From JBLHHI01 sp047614125 (lineage in GTDB: Bacteria > Bacteroidota > Bacteroidia > NS11-12g > UBA9320): DNA of 30,566 nt. Below the pieces are notes generated by a model that searched no databases, was not told the DNA's origin, and worked only from the letters and a program-made list of their open reading frames with translations. The stretch spans positions 1-30,566 of the forward strand of contig JBLHHI010000027.1 of NCBI GenBank assembly GCA_047614125.1. The letters run 5' to 3'. Shown one piece after another: positions 24,331 through 30,566 of the stretch. Each line of letters opens with the position of its first letter. The first letter of the stretch is position 1. Both the position numbers and the translations under genes were made by a program.

Positions 24331-25601
24331 TTTTGATTTATCCGTTTAATTGATTTAACAATCGCGTTTGCCAAAACATCTATTTCTACCTTTGTATTAT
24401 AAAATGAAAAACTTGCACGTACAGTCCCTGCTATTTGATAATGTGCCATTATTGGTTGTGTGCAGTGGTGTCCTGTTCGCACTGCTATTCCCTGTGCATC
24501 AAGTAGTATTCCTATGTCGAGCGGATGGATGTCTTCTACCACAAAAGAAATTACACTTGCTTTTTCTTTTGCCGTTCCAATAATCCGTAAATTGTGAATT
24601 GCAGAAAGTTTCTCAGTAGCATACTCCAGCAGCTCATGTTCATAAACAGCAATGTTTTCAAGACCAAGTGCATTGATGTAATCCAGTGCCACTGCAAGTC
24701 CAATTGCTCCTTCAATATTCGGAGTGCCTGCCTCAAATCGGAGAGGGGATTCTGCGTATTCTGATTTATTAAATGAAACTGTTTTAATGGTTCCACCTCC
24801 CACTTGATAGTTCGGCAGTTTTTTAAGCCATTCTTCTTTTCCGTAAAGAATACCTACTCCTGCTGGAGCATACACTTTGTGTCCGCTAAAGCAATAAAAA
24901 TCTGCATCTAAATCTTGGACATCTACTTTTATATGTGGGATTGATTGGGCACCATCTACAAGCACCGGAACCTGCCTGCCGGCAGGCAGGTATTTTTCGC
25001 GTACGATAGCAATCATTTCTTTTACGGGATTTACAGTGCCAAGCGTATTTGACACGTGAGCAATAGCAATCAGCTTTGTTTTTTCAGAAAGTAGTTTTTT
25101 GTATTCGTCCATCCGCAATTCCCCACTGTCAGTCATTGGAATAACTTTCAGTACGGCATTTTTTTCTTCACATAACTGCTGCCACGGAAGAATATTACTA
25201 TGATGTTCCATCTCACTTACAATAATCTCGTCTCCAGCATTCACATACTTTTTCCCAAATGTAGTAGCTATAAAGTTGATACTTTCAGTAGTCCCTCTTG
25301 TAAAAATAATTTCGTTTTCATGTTTAGCACCTATGTGTTTTTGAACCGTAATACGAGCATTTTCGTATTCATCGGTTACATCCTGACTCATGCGGTGAAC
25401 TCCACGGTGGATGTTGGCGTTCTGAGTGGTGTAACATTTTACAATGGCATCAATCACTTGTTTCGGCTTCTGAGTAGTTGCACCGTTATCGAAATAGATC
25501 AATGGCTTATCATTTACCGTCCGAGAAAGGATGGGGAAGTCTTTTCGAATTTCATGAACATCAAATACGTTTGCCCTTACAATGTTTTTTATCATTGTCA
25601 T
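24327..25601 (-). CDS. sufS: Cysteine desulfurase SufS
   Basis: A class II cysteine desulfurase of 424 residues that releases sulfur from cysteine as an enzyme persulfide. Motifs: YFDNGATTQKP near the N-terminus, SEMEHHSNILPW, the PLP lysine in CFSGHKVYAPAG near residue 240, and the active Cys in RTGHHCTQP near residue 377. The start is taken as the ATG at 25601 because the open frame upstream belongs to a decayed PSP1-like gene; an ATG two codons later is also possible, and AAGGGAAAC precedes 25601. The insert LPAGRQ (about residues 204-209), absent in usual SufS, comes from a palindromic element. Confidence 0.93.
   Translation of the reverse strand: MTMIKNIVRANVFDVHEIRKDFPILSRTVNDKPLIYFDNGATTQKPKQVIDAIVKCYTTQNANIHRGVHRMSQDVTDEYENARITVQKHIGAKHENEIIFTRGTTESINFIATTFGKKYVNAGDEIIVSEMEHHSNILPWQQLCEEKNAVLKVIPMTDSGELRMDEYKKLLSEKTKLIAIAHVSNTLGTVNPVKEMIAIVREKYLPAGRQVPVLVDGAQSIPHIKVDVQDLDADFYCFSGHKVYAPAGVGILYGKEEWLKKLPNYQVGGGTIKTVSFNKSEYAESPLRFEAGTPNIEGAIGLAVALDYINALGLENIAVYEHELLEYATEKLSAIHNLRIIGTAKEKASVISFVVEDIHPLDIGILLDAQGIAVRTGHHCTQPIMAHYQIAGTVRASFSFYNTKVEIDVLANAIVKSIKRINQK
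24971..24990. repeat. 20-bp perfect palindrome inside sufS (LPAGRQ-type REP unit)
   Basis: CCTGCCTGCCGGCAGGCAGG is its own reverse complement and is far more GC-rich than the surrounding gene. Read in the sufS frame it gives LPAGRQ between REKY and VPVLVDG, where family members pass directly from KYG into the strand. It looks like an in-frame insertion of a dispersed palindromic unit of Bacteroidota. Confidence 0.85.
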
Positions 25602-25602
25602 T

Positions 25603-25775
25603 GTTTCCCTTTTTGTATTTATTCTTTCGCTCTTTATCAAATCTTCTTAGACTATCTTACCACACAACATTTACAAACCCAAAGATGTTATTAATGGATG
25701 TTTCCTCAATTATACTTCTAACTCTTGATTTAAATCTTTCAGAAACATATCTTCTTTAATTATGGTTAGTGTCTT
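25603..25775 (-). pseudogene. Decayed C-terminal end of a second PSP1/RicT-like gene
   Basis: On the minus strand this stretch reads KTLTIIKEDMFLKDLNQELEV, a stop and frameshift, then IEETSINNIFGFVNVVW, a stop, then DSLRRFDKERKNKYKKGN. The neighbouring PSP1-like protein ends with QTLIWEGMILKDLNEELEV, EKIDIDNVFGYVNVVGQ and DSLTRFDKKGKNKFKKRN. The match is clear and collinear across about 55 residues. It ends just before the sufS ATG. The rest of this second gene is absent. Confidence 0.85.
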
Positions 25776-25785
25776 TGTTCTCCTA

Positions 25786-26799
25786 TTAATGTTGGAGTTT
25801 TATAGATTCCGGTTCAACAATTACATAGGTGTCATTATTTTCCAAATAACTGATCGGAGAATTCCCCAATGTTATAATTTCATCTTTTGTTATACCCCAG
25901 GGCTTCCAATAAAGTGATAGCACTTGTGCGAACATATCATCATCCCATCGATCAAACAAAGATTTATTATTAGTTCCGCTCAAAGGAGTAGATTCTACAA
26001 CTACTTTATCTTCTGTTGACTTTATAGTGTATTCGGCATAGATATTTATCAAGTAATTGGTATAAATGAATCTTGCACAAATTTCCTCAAACTGAATAGG
26101 ATGCAGAGTTTTATTTGAAAATTTTTCTACTATTCCCCGCTCATGAATAGCTATAGCACCATTATCTTGCAAGCAAGCAACGATTCCAAAATCATGCATT
26201 CCTAAAGAGAAGTTTAGATTGGTGGCATTATCTTTATAGTTAAAAACATCTTTAGAAATCTTGATTTTAAATACTTTAATGCTCCATAATTTGGTCCCTT
26301 TAAATTCCATTGGAACAACCAAAGACTGTAATATTAAATGAAGTTTTTCGAATCTTTCTTGCAAAAATTCGGGCAAAGTAAATTTTTCCCCCTCCAAATC
26401 GAATTTTCTTTTTTCAAGACCAATATCGTTGTATAAAACACCTAACATTATTTTAGCCATCCATTGAAATAGTCGCTCTTCAGGAACTTTAATTACCGCA
26501 TCGTATCCTTTAGTAAAAGCACTTTCTATTTCTCTTTCCAAAGGGTCTATAGCTTCTTTAATAACGTTACTATGACAAGGTATTTTCATGTTCTTATGAC
26601 TTAGAACACTTCCTTCTAACATTTTCAAAGTTTTGTCTCTTAGTGAATAACGATCCATAATCCACTCTGGAAAAACAAAGATCTGTTCTTCTTCAGATTC
26701 TATATTTTGACCCGTTAAGAAACATTTTTGTGAACTGAAATCCAATTTCTGAAAAGGGTAGTAAAGCCTATATTTCCCTATTTTTTCTGATGTTTTCAT
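25786..26799 (-). CDS. Hypothetical 337-residue protein with a CxxxG motif
   Basis: A soluble protein with no signal peptide or membrane segment. It opens with YPFQKLDFSSQKCFLTGQ, then EEQIFVFPEWIMDRYSLRDKTLKMLEG, which could be a small metal-binding start (single CFLTG) as in HNH-type proteins, though a second Cys pair is not seen. The rest is helix-rich with no motif I recognise. It starts 4 bp after the PSP1-like stop, so the two genes are translationally linked and probably work together. Function unknown. Confidence 0.65.
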   Translation of the reverse strand: MKTSEKIGKYRLYYPFQKLDFSSQKCFLTGQNIESEEEQIFVFPEWIMDRYSLRDKTLKMLEGSVLSHKNMKIPCHSNVIKEAIDPLEREIESAFTKGYDAVIKVPEERLFQWMAKIMLGVLYNDIGLEKRKFDLEGEKFTLPEFLQERFEKLHLILQSLVVPMEFKGTKLWSIKVFKIKISKDVFNYKDNATNLNFSLGMHDFGIVACLQDNGAIAIHERGIVEKFSNKTLHPIQFEEICARFIYTNYLINIYAEYTIKSTEDKVVVESTPLSGTNNKSLFDRWDDDMFAQVLSLYWKPWGITKDEIITLGNSPISYLENNDTYVIVEPESIKLQH

Positions 26800-26803
26800 C
26801 TCT

Positions 26804-27886
26804 TCAATTCCTTTTTTTAAATTTATTTTTCCCTTTTTTATCGAATCTTGTTAGACTATCTTGACCCACTACATTTACATATCCAAAGACGTTATCAATA
26901 TCTATTTTCTCCGTTATGACTTCTAATTCTTCATTTAAATCTTTCAGAATCATGCCTTCCCAAATTAGAGTTTGAATTTCCTTTACCCTTGCGATTTTTA
27001 TTGGTAATAAATCGGCTTCATTAGGGTAACTAAACCACATCATTTGTTTTTCAATATCTGTTTTTTGTAGACGGGCTATCCCTTTTAGCGTTTTAATACT
27101 GTTAATATTATTGACCTTTAAAGGAAATTTTTTATTTCCATAATCTTCTATTAAGCAACATTTGAATTCAGTCCATTGATTACCTTTATTTCTTCGGTAT
27201 AATGAAGACCTAGTATTAAAATTTGTTAACCAAGAGGATTGACAAAATTCTCTTCCGCAAGTACCAATACCGCCTATACGGCTAGCCTCTTCCAATACAC
27301 TAATTTGACGCATTTCTATTTTTACATGAAAATTTGCGGCCAATACCAAAATCAGTTCTCGGAAATCGACCCGTTTGTCTGCTGTATAATAGAATGTTGC
27401 TTTAGTATTATCTCCCTGATAATCAACATCGCATATTTTCATCTTCAAGTCTAAATCTTTAGCTAACATGCGTGCTTTATACATCGTTTTAGACTCTAAA
27501 TCTTTAGCAGTTTTCCATTTTATAATATCCGCTGGTCTTGCCTTTCGGTAGATTTTCTTTATGATTTCTTCCGTAAGGATATTGTATTTTTTTAATTGCA
27601 ATCTGACCAATTCCCCGGTTAGAGAAACATGTCCAACATCATAGCCGAACTTGGTTTCAACAACTACTAAATCGGCATTTTTAAGGGTGCTGTTTTTACT
27701 GTTTATATAAAAATATTTACGTCCGCCTTTAAATTTTACTTCAACAATGTTGAATTTTTGTTGATTGGGAGGCAATGGTATGTTGGCAAGCCAATCATAT
27801 ACATTTAATTGACTATACCCATCGATTATGGAAGATTCATTATTTTCAAATTCTGATGGAGCACCATAGCTATTGTATAAATTCAT
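26804..27886 (-). CDS. PSP1/RicT-like protein, divergent paralog
   Basis: A 360-residue PSP1-domain protein. The core RVDFRELILVLAANFHVKIEMRQISVLEEASRIGGIGTCGREFC is diagnostic (residues 172-215). RicT (YaaT) proteins form a complex that binds Fe-S clusters and guides RNA processing in Bacillus. In the usual form CGRELCC is followed further on by QCGKLKCC. Here Cys210, Cys215, Cys243 and Cys244 remain, but the third Cys of the first block is Gln216 and QCGKLKCC has become QWTEFKCC. This suggests altered or lost cluster binding. The basic tail KKGKNKFKKRN may bind RNA. A decayed partial copy lies at 25603-25775. Confidence 0.82.
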   Translation of the reverse strand: MNLYNSYGAPSEFENNESSIIDGYSQLNVYDWLANIPLPPNQQKFNIVEVKFKGGRKYFYINSKNSTLKNADLVVVETKFGYDVGHVSLTGELVRLQLKKYNILTEEIIKKIYRKARPADIIKWKTAKDLESKTMYKARMLAKDLDLKMKICDVDYQGDNTKATFYYTADKRVDFRELILVLAANFHVKIEMRQISVLEEASRIGGIGTCGREFCQSSWLTNFNTRSSLYRRNKGNQWTEFKCCLIEDYGNKKFPLKVNNINSIKTLKGIARLQKTDIEKQMMWFSYPNEADLLPIKIARVKEIQTLIWEGMILKDLNEELEVITEKIDIDNVFGYVNVVGQDSLTRFDKKGKNKFKKRN

Positions 27887-27924
27887 ATTTGTTAATCTAT
27901 CATTTAGTTCCTTTTTCTATTACT

Positions 27925-28377
27925 TTAATACACCGGCTCTACAATTATCTCTGTTAAAACTGAATTGGCAATAAAACATTCTTGGTGGGCACGATGATGC
28001 ATTTTATCTATTGTTGTATTATCCGGTATGTTATCTCCTTCAAAGGTGATATTCGGTCTTAGATACAAGGTTGTTACTGCCATTTTTAGTTTTTCGTTTT
28101 TGCCCAATATGGCTACTGCATTGTCTTCATACGTTGCTACCATATATTTTTTCATGGAAGCAATAGCCAAAAATGTGAGCATGTGGCAGCTTGAAATTGA
28201 TGCAGCAAAAGCTTCTTCAGGGTTTACTAACGCTGGTTTACCCAAGTAATCTGGAGCAGCAGAAGCTTTAATTAAAGTTCCTCCTTCAAATTTCCATAAA
28301 TGGCTGCGGTCATACGTTTTATAGGAGAAATCTTCGACTTCATTTTTCCAACTTAAATAAACTTTATGTTCTGACAT
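27925..28377 (-). CDS. OsmC/Ohr family peroxidase-like protein
   Basis: A 150-residue OsmC family protein. The two redox Cys residues are present: Cys64 in SISSCHMLTFL and Cys134 in HQECFIANSV. Opening residues (HKVYLSWKNEVEDFSYKTYDRSHLWKF) fit the subfamily common in Proteobacteria and Bacteroidota. Members reduce organic hydroperoxides with these Cys residues. The gene is in the run of redox-related minus-strand genes, 35 bp after selO. Confidence 0.9.
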   Translation of the reverse strand: MSEHKVYLSWKNEVEDFSYKTYDRSHLWKFEGGTLIKASAAPDYLGKPALVNPEEAFAASISSCHMLTFLAIASMKKYMVATYEDNAVAILGKNEKLKMAVTTLYLRPNITFEGDNIPDNTTIDKMHHRAHQECFIANSVLTEIIVEPVY

Positions 28378-28411
28378 GTTTTTATGTTTTTAATTATTTT
28401 TTTGCATGAAG

Positions 28412-29851
28412 TTAAGACGAACAAGAAATGCTAAAATTTTTCTTCGCTGTGGGCGTCGGTTTTGAATAAGACTCATATTCTGGATGTTCGGCAAATGGAG
28501 AATATAATATCTCTAACCAAATTTTTAATTTTCCACTTTCTCCTTTTTCCACCTCCTCAATTATCTCCTGAGCAATATAATTTCTGAGCACATACTTTGG
28601 ATTTACACGTTTCATTTTGATGGAACGGGTACTATCATCCGATACTTCCTTTTTTAACCTTTGGTCATAAAGGGAAAGCCATTTAATAAGCTCCTCGCTT
28701 TTTTCATAATAGTTCCAAAGTTCAGAAAGTGAATCAATTCGATTCACTTTATAATTATTCAATTGCCTAAAAAAGAATGTAAAATCTATTGAAAGCTTGC
28801 TCAACATTTGTAATAGAGAACCAAATAAATGTGGATCTTCGATCTTCAATGTCATTAGCCCTATTTTTCGCTGACAAAGTTTTTGGTAATGTGTATGAAA
28901 TAATACCGAAAAAGTATCAAGCAAATTGCTTAAATTTTCTTTTGGGAGATGATCGCTAAAACAAATCAGAAGCTTTTCCAGATTCCATGCGGCAGAAGCA
29001 GGCTGGTTAGCATAAGCGTATCTACCTTCATAATCGGAGTGATTGCAAACGTGAGATAAGGCCGTATCTTCTAAAAACCCAAACGGTCCATAATCAATGG
29101 TAATGCCCAATACAGACATATTGTCTGTATTCATTACTCCGTGGCAAAACCCAATCGTTTGCCAATGGGCCATAAGTCTGGCCGTATTATCAATAATTTG
29201 CGCTAGCATTTCTTCAACTAAAACTCCATCAAAAAAAGTAAGGCGGGTGTATTCAATCAAATCGTTTAAAACCTCTTTACGATTATAGTGATAGCACATT
29301 TCAAAATGTCCGAAGCGGATATTTGAAGGGAAAACTCTGGCAATTACAGCTGAACGTTCTATTGCTTCCCTGTAAACTTTATCTTGTCCAGTGATAAGCG
29401 CTAACACTCTTGATGTAGGAATTCCTAGTCCGTGCATCGCTTCTGAGCAAAGATATTCCCTTACTGATGAACGAATCACAGCTTTTCCATCTCCCATTCT
29501 AGAAAAAGGAGTTTTGCCCGATCCTTTCGTTTGAATTTCCAATCTTTTTCCATCAGAAGTTAGAATTTCGCCTAAAGAAATTGCTCTTCCATCACCTAAC
29601 TGCCCTGCAAAGACACCAAATTGATGACCGGCATAGCGAGTAGCAATTGTCTGGTCATTGCGAAGCCTTATCTCTCCATTTAACCATTTTTGTAAAACGG
29701 GATTACTAAGTGATTCAAGCCCAAGGTCTTTTTTTAGCGCAGTTACATGAATAAGAGCAGGCTCTTTCAATGGCGTAGGCTGAACATCTTCATGCAGAAA
29801 GACAGGTAGTTTTTGAAATGAATTATCAAAATTTATATTGAGGCAAGACAT
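28412..29851 (-). CDS. selO: SelO/YdiU protein adenylyltransferase (pseudokinase)
   Basis: A 479-residue SelO family protein, close to the 478 residues of E. coli YdiU. SelO transfers AMP to Ser, Thr or Tyr of target proteins and is linked to redox stress. Seen motifs: YAGHQFGVFAGQLGDGRA, IQTKGSGKTPFSRMGDG with the nucleotide-binding Lys, HGVMNTDNMS and the metal-binding DYGPFGFLE. The chain ends in SCSS, with Cys at the place of the selenocysteine of eukaryotic SelO, so it appears to be a natural Cys form. It lies 18 bp after the CDGSH gene. Confidence 0.95.
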   Translation of the reverse strand: MSCLNINFDNSFQKLPVFLHEDVQPTPLKEPALIHVTALKKDLGLESLSNPVLQKWLNGEIRLRNDQTIATRYAGHQFGVFAGQLGDGRAISLGEILTSDGKRLEIQTKGSGKTPFSRMGDGKAVIRSSVREYLCSEAMHGLGIPTSRVLALITGQDKVYREAIERSAVIARVFPSNIRFGHFEMCYHYNRKEVLNDLIEYTRLTFFDGVLVEEMLAQIIDNTARLMAHWQTIGFCHGVMNTDNMSVLGITIDYGPFGFLEDTALSHVCNHSDYEGRYAYANQPASAAWNLEKLLICFSDHLPKENLSNLLDTFSVLFHTHYQKLCQRKIGLMTLKIEDPHLFGSLLQMLSKLSIDFTFFFRQLNNYKVNRIDSLSELWNYYEKSEELIKWLSLYDQRLKKEVSDDSTRSIKMKRVNPKYVLRNYIAQEIIEEVEKGESGKLKIWLEILYSPFAEHPEYESYSKPTPTAKKNFSISCSS

Positions 29852-29869
29852 ACTATTTTTTTTAATGTA

Positions 29870-30091
29870 CTATCTTCTAGTTGGCAAATTAAATGCAACA
29901 GCATCATGTTCAAAGTGCCCGTTATGAGCTCCATCACAAAAGGGTTTGTTTTTAGAAAGACCACAACGGCAAAGGGATAGCACCTCGCGTCCTGCTAAGT
30001 CATACACATTTCCATTTTTATCTACAATCTCAAAATCACTTTCTATTTTAAGAGATCCGTTGCTGTTTACTGTAATTTTAGTTTTAGCCAT
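29870..30091 (-). CDS. CDGSH iron-sulfur domain protein
   Basis: A 73-residue single-domain protein with the 2Fe-2S ligand set Cys41, Cys43, Cys52 and His56 in LCRCGLSKNKPFCDGAH, the exact CxCx8CxxxH pattern of mitoNEET-type proteins. It should bind a redox-active, pH-labile 2Fe-2S cluster. There is no signal peptide or membrane segment, so it is cytoplasmic. It sits between lipA and selO. Confidence 0.95.
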   Translation of the reverse strand: MAKTKITVNSNGSLKIESDFEIVDKNGNVYDLAGREVLSLCRCGLSKNKPFCDGAHNGHFEHDAVAFNLPTRR

Positions 30092-30126
30092 TAAATTTTA
30101 TTTTGTGAGTGTAAATACTTATTCTA

Positions 30127-30566
30127 TTAAAATAAATGTCTTTCTGCATGATAAGATGACCTTACTAATGGTCCGCTCTCAACAAAGCGAAAGCCCTTGT
30201 TCAAGCCTATTTCTTTAAAGTTGGCAAATATTTCGGGCTTAATAAATTCTATAACTTGTAGATGCTTTTTAGAGGGCTGCAGATACTGGCCTATCGTTAA
30301 TATATCAACACCAACGTTTCTCAAGTCATCCATGGTTTCGTATACCTCTTCTTCCGTTTCGCTTAAACCCAACATAATCCCGGATTTGGTTTTCATCCCG
30401 GCTTCCTTTAATCTTTTAAGAACCTCAAGGCTTCTCTCATACTTTGCCTGTACCCTTACTTTTTTCGTTAATCTGCGGACAGTTTCAAGGTTATGCGACA
30501 CTATTTCGGGGTGCACATCAATAATGCGTTGAAGGTTTTCCCATTTACCTTGAAAATCTGGCACAA
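30127..30566 (-). CDS. lipA: Lipoyl synthase LipA (C-terminal part, runs off the window)
   Basis: About 146 C-terminal residues of a protein usually near 290 residues; the N-terminus with the radical-SAM CxxxCxxC motif lies beyond position 30566. Signature segments are VSHNLETVRRLTKKVR, KSGIMLGLSETEEEV, TIGQYLQPSKKHLQV and the final SGPLVRSSYHAERH, where the Arg-Ser-Ser-Tyr block binds the second 4Fe-4S cluster. LipA inserts sulfur into octanoyl groups on lipoate-dependent enzymes. It is the first visible gene of the Fe-S and redox run on the minus strand. Confidence 0.96.
   Translation of the reverse strand, partial: VPDFQGKWENLQRIIDVHPEIVSHNLETVRRLTKKVRVQAKYERSLEVLKRLKEAGMKTKSGIMLGLSETEEEVYETMDDLRNVGVDILTIGQYLQPSKKHLQVIEFIKPEIFANFKEIGLNKGFRFVESGPLVRSSYHAERHLF

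Noticed and set aside
25602..25640. N-terminal extension of SufS from a TTG
   Set aside because: These codons overlap the end of the decayed PSP1-like copy in another frame; SufS homologs start near the ATG at 25601.

Overview
The window looks like an AT-rich chromosomal segment from a member of the Bacteroidota, probably an environmental lineage. The signs are secreted proteins and lipoproteins with Bacteroidota-type signal sequences, a HYC/CC/P secreted protein, WG-repeat and SUMF1-type lipoproteins, almost no Shine-Dalgarno sequences, hairpin repeats between genes, and a palindromic REP unit that encodes LPAGRQ inside sufS. I saw no rRNA, tRNA or CRISPR array.

Left part (1-5.4 kb): a HYC-type small secreted protein, a 219-bp repeat, a YwqK/MORN-like secreted protein, and a tight four-gene minus-strand operon (4748 to 2279). 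The operon encodes two tandem small secreted paralogs, a propeller-like lipoprotein and a thioredoxin-like lipoprotein. A second copy of the 219-bp repeat follows.

Accessory part (5.1-11.8 kb): single genes (a lipoprotein, a DUF4143 AAA ATPase, a DUF6904-like protein and a class II Fic AMP transferase) are separated by five same-orientation copies of a roughly 50-bp hairpin repeat. The ATPase and Fic genes have leaders with three sites in direct-inverse-direct order. The Fic leader occurs again after the gene with identical spacing but no intact gene behind it. Next come decayed remains of an MBOAT/SGNH O-acetylation gene pair, broken by a 118-bp repeat, a stop codon and deletions, and a truncated IS5-type transposase.

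Central part (11.8-23.8 kb): a MORN/TonB-C protein, then a minus-strand group (ZU5-like lipoprotein, 1113-residue WG-repeat protein, SUMF1-type lipoprotein), an anti-sigma-like membrane TPR protein, and a divergent periplasmic TPR-CHAT protease-like protein. The DNA just upstream of the anti-sigma-like gene is a truncated MopE-type metal-binding fragment, which suggests a rearrangement that removed its usual upstream partner, perhaps a sigma factor gene.

Right part (23.9-30.6 kb): a minus-strand redox and Fe-S cluster running lipA (partial) - CDGSH protein - selO - osmC-like - PSP1/RicT-like paralog - unknown 337-residue protein - sufS - sufE. Between the unknown gene and sufS lies a decayed copy of the C-terminal end of the PSP1-like gene, evidence of a past tandem duplication or recombination.
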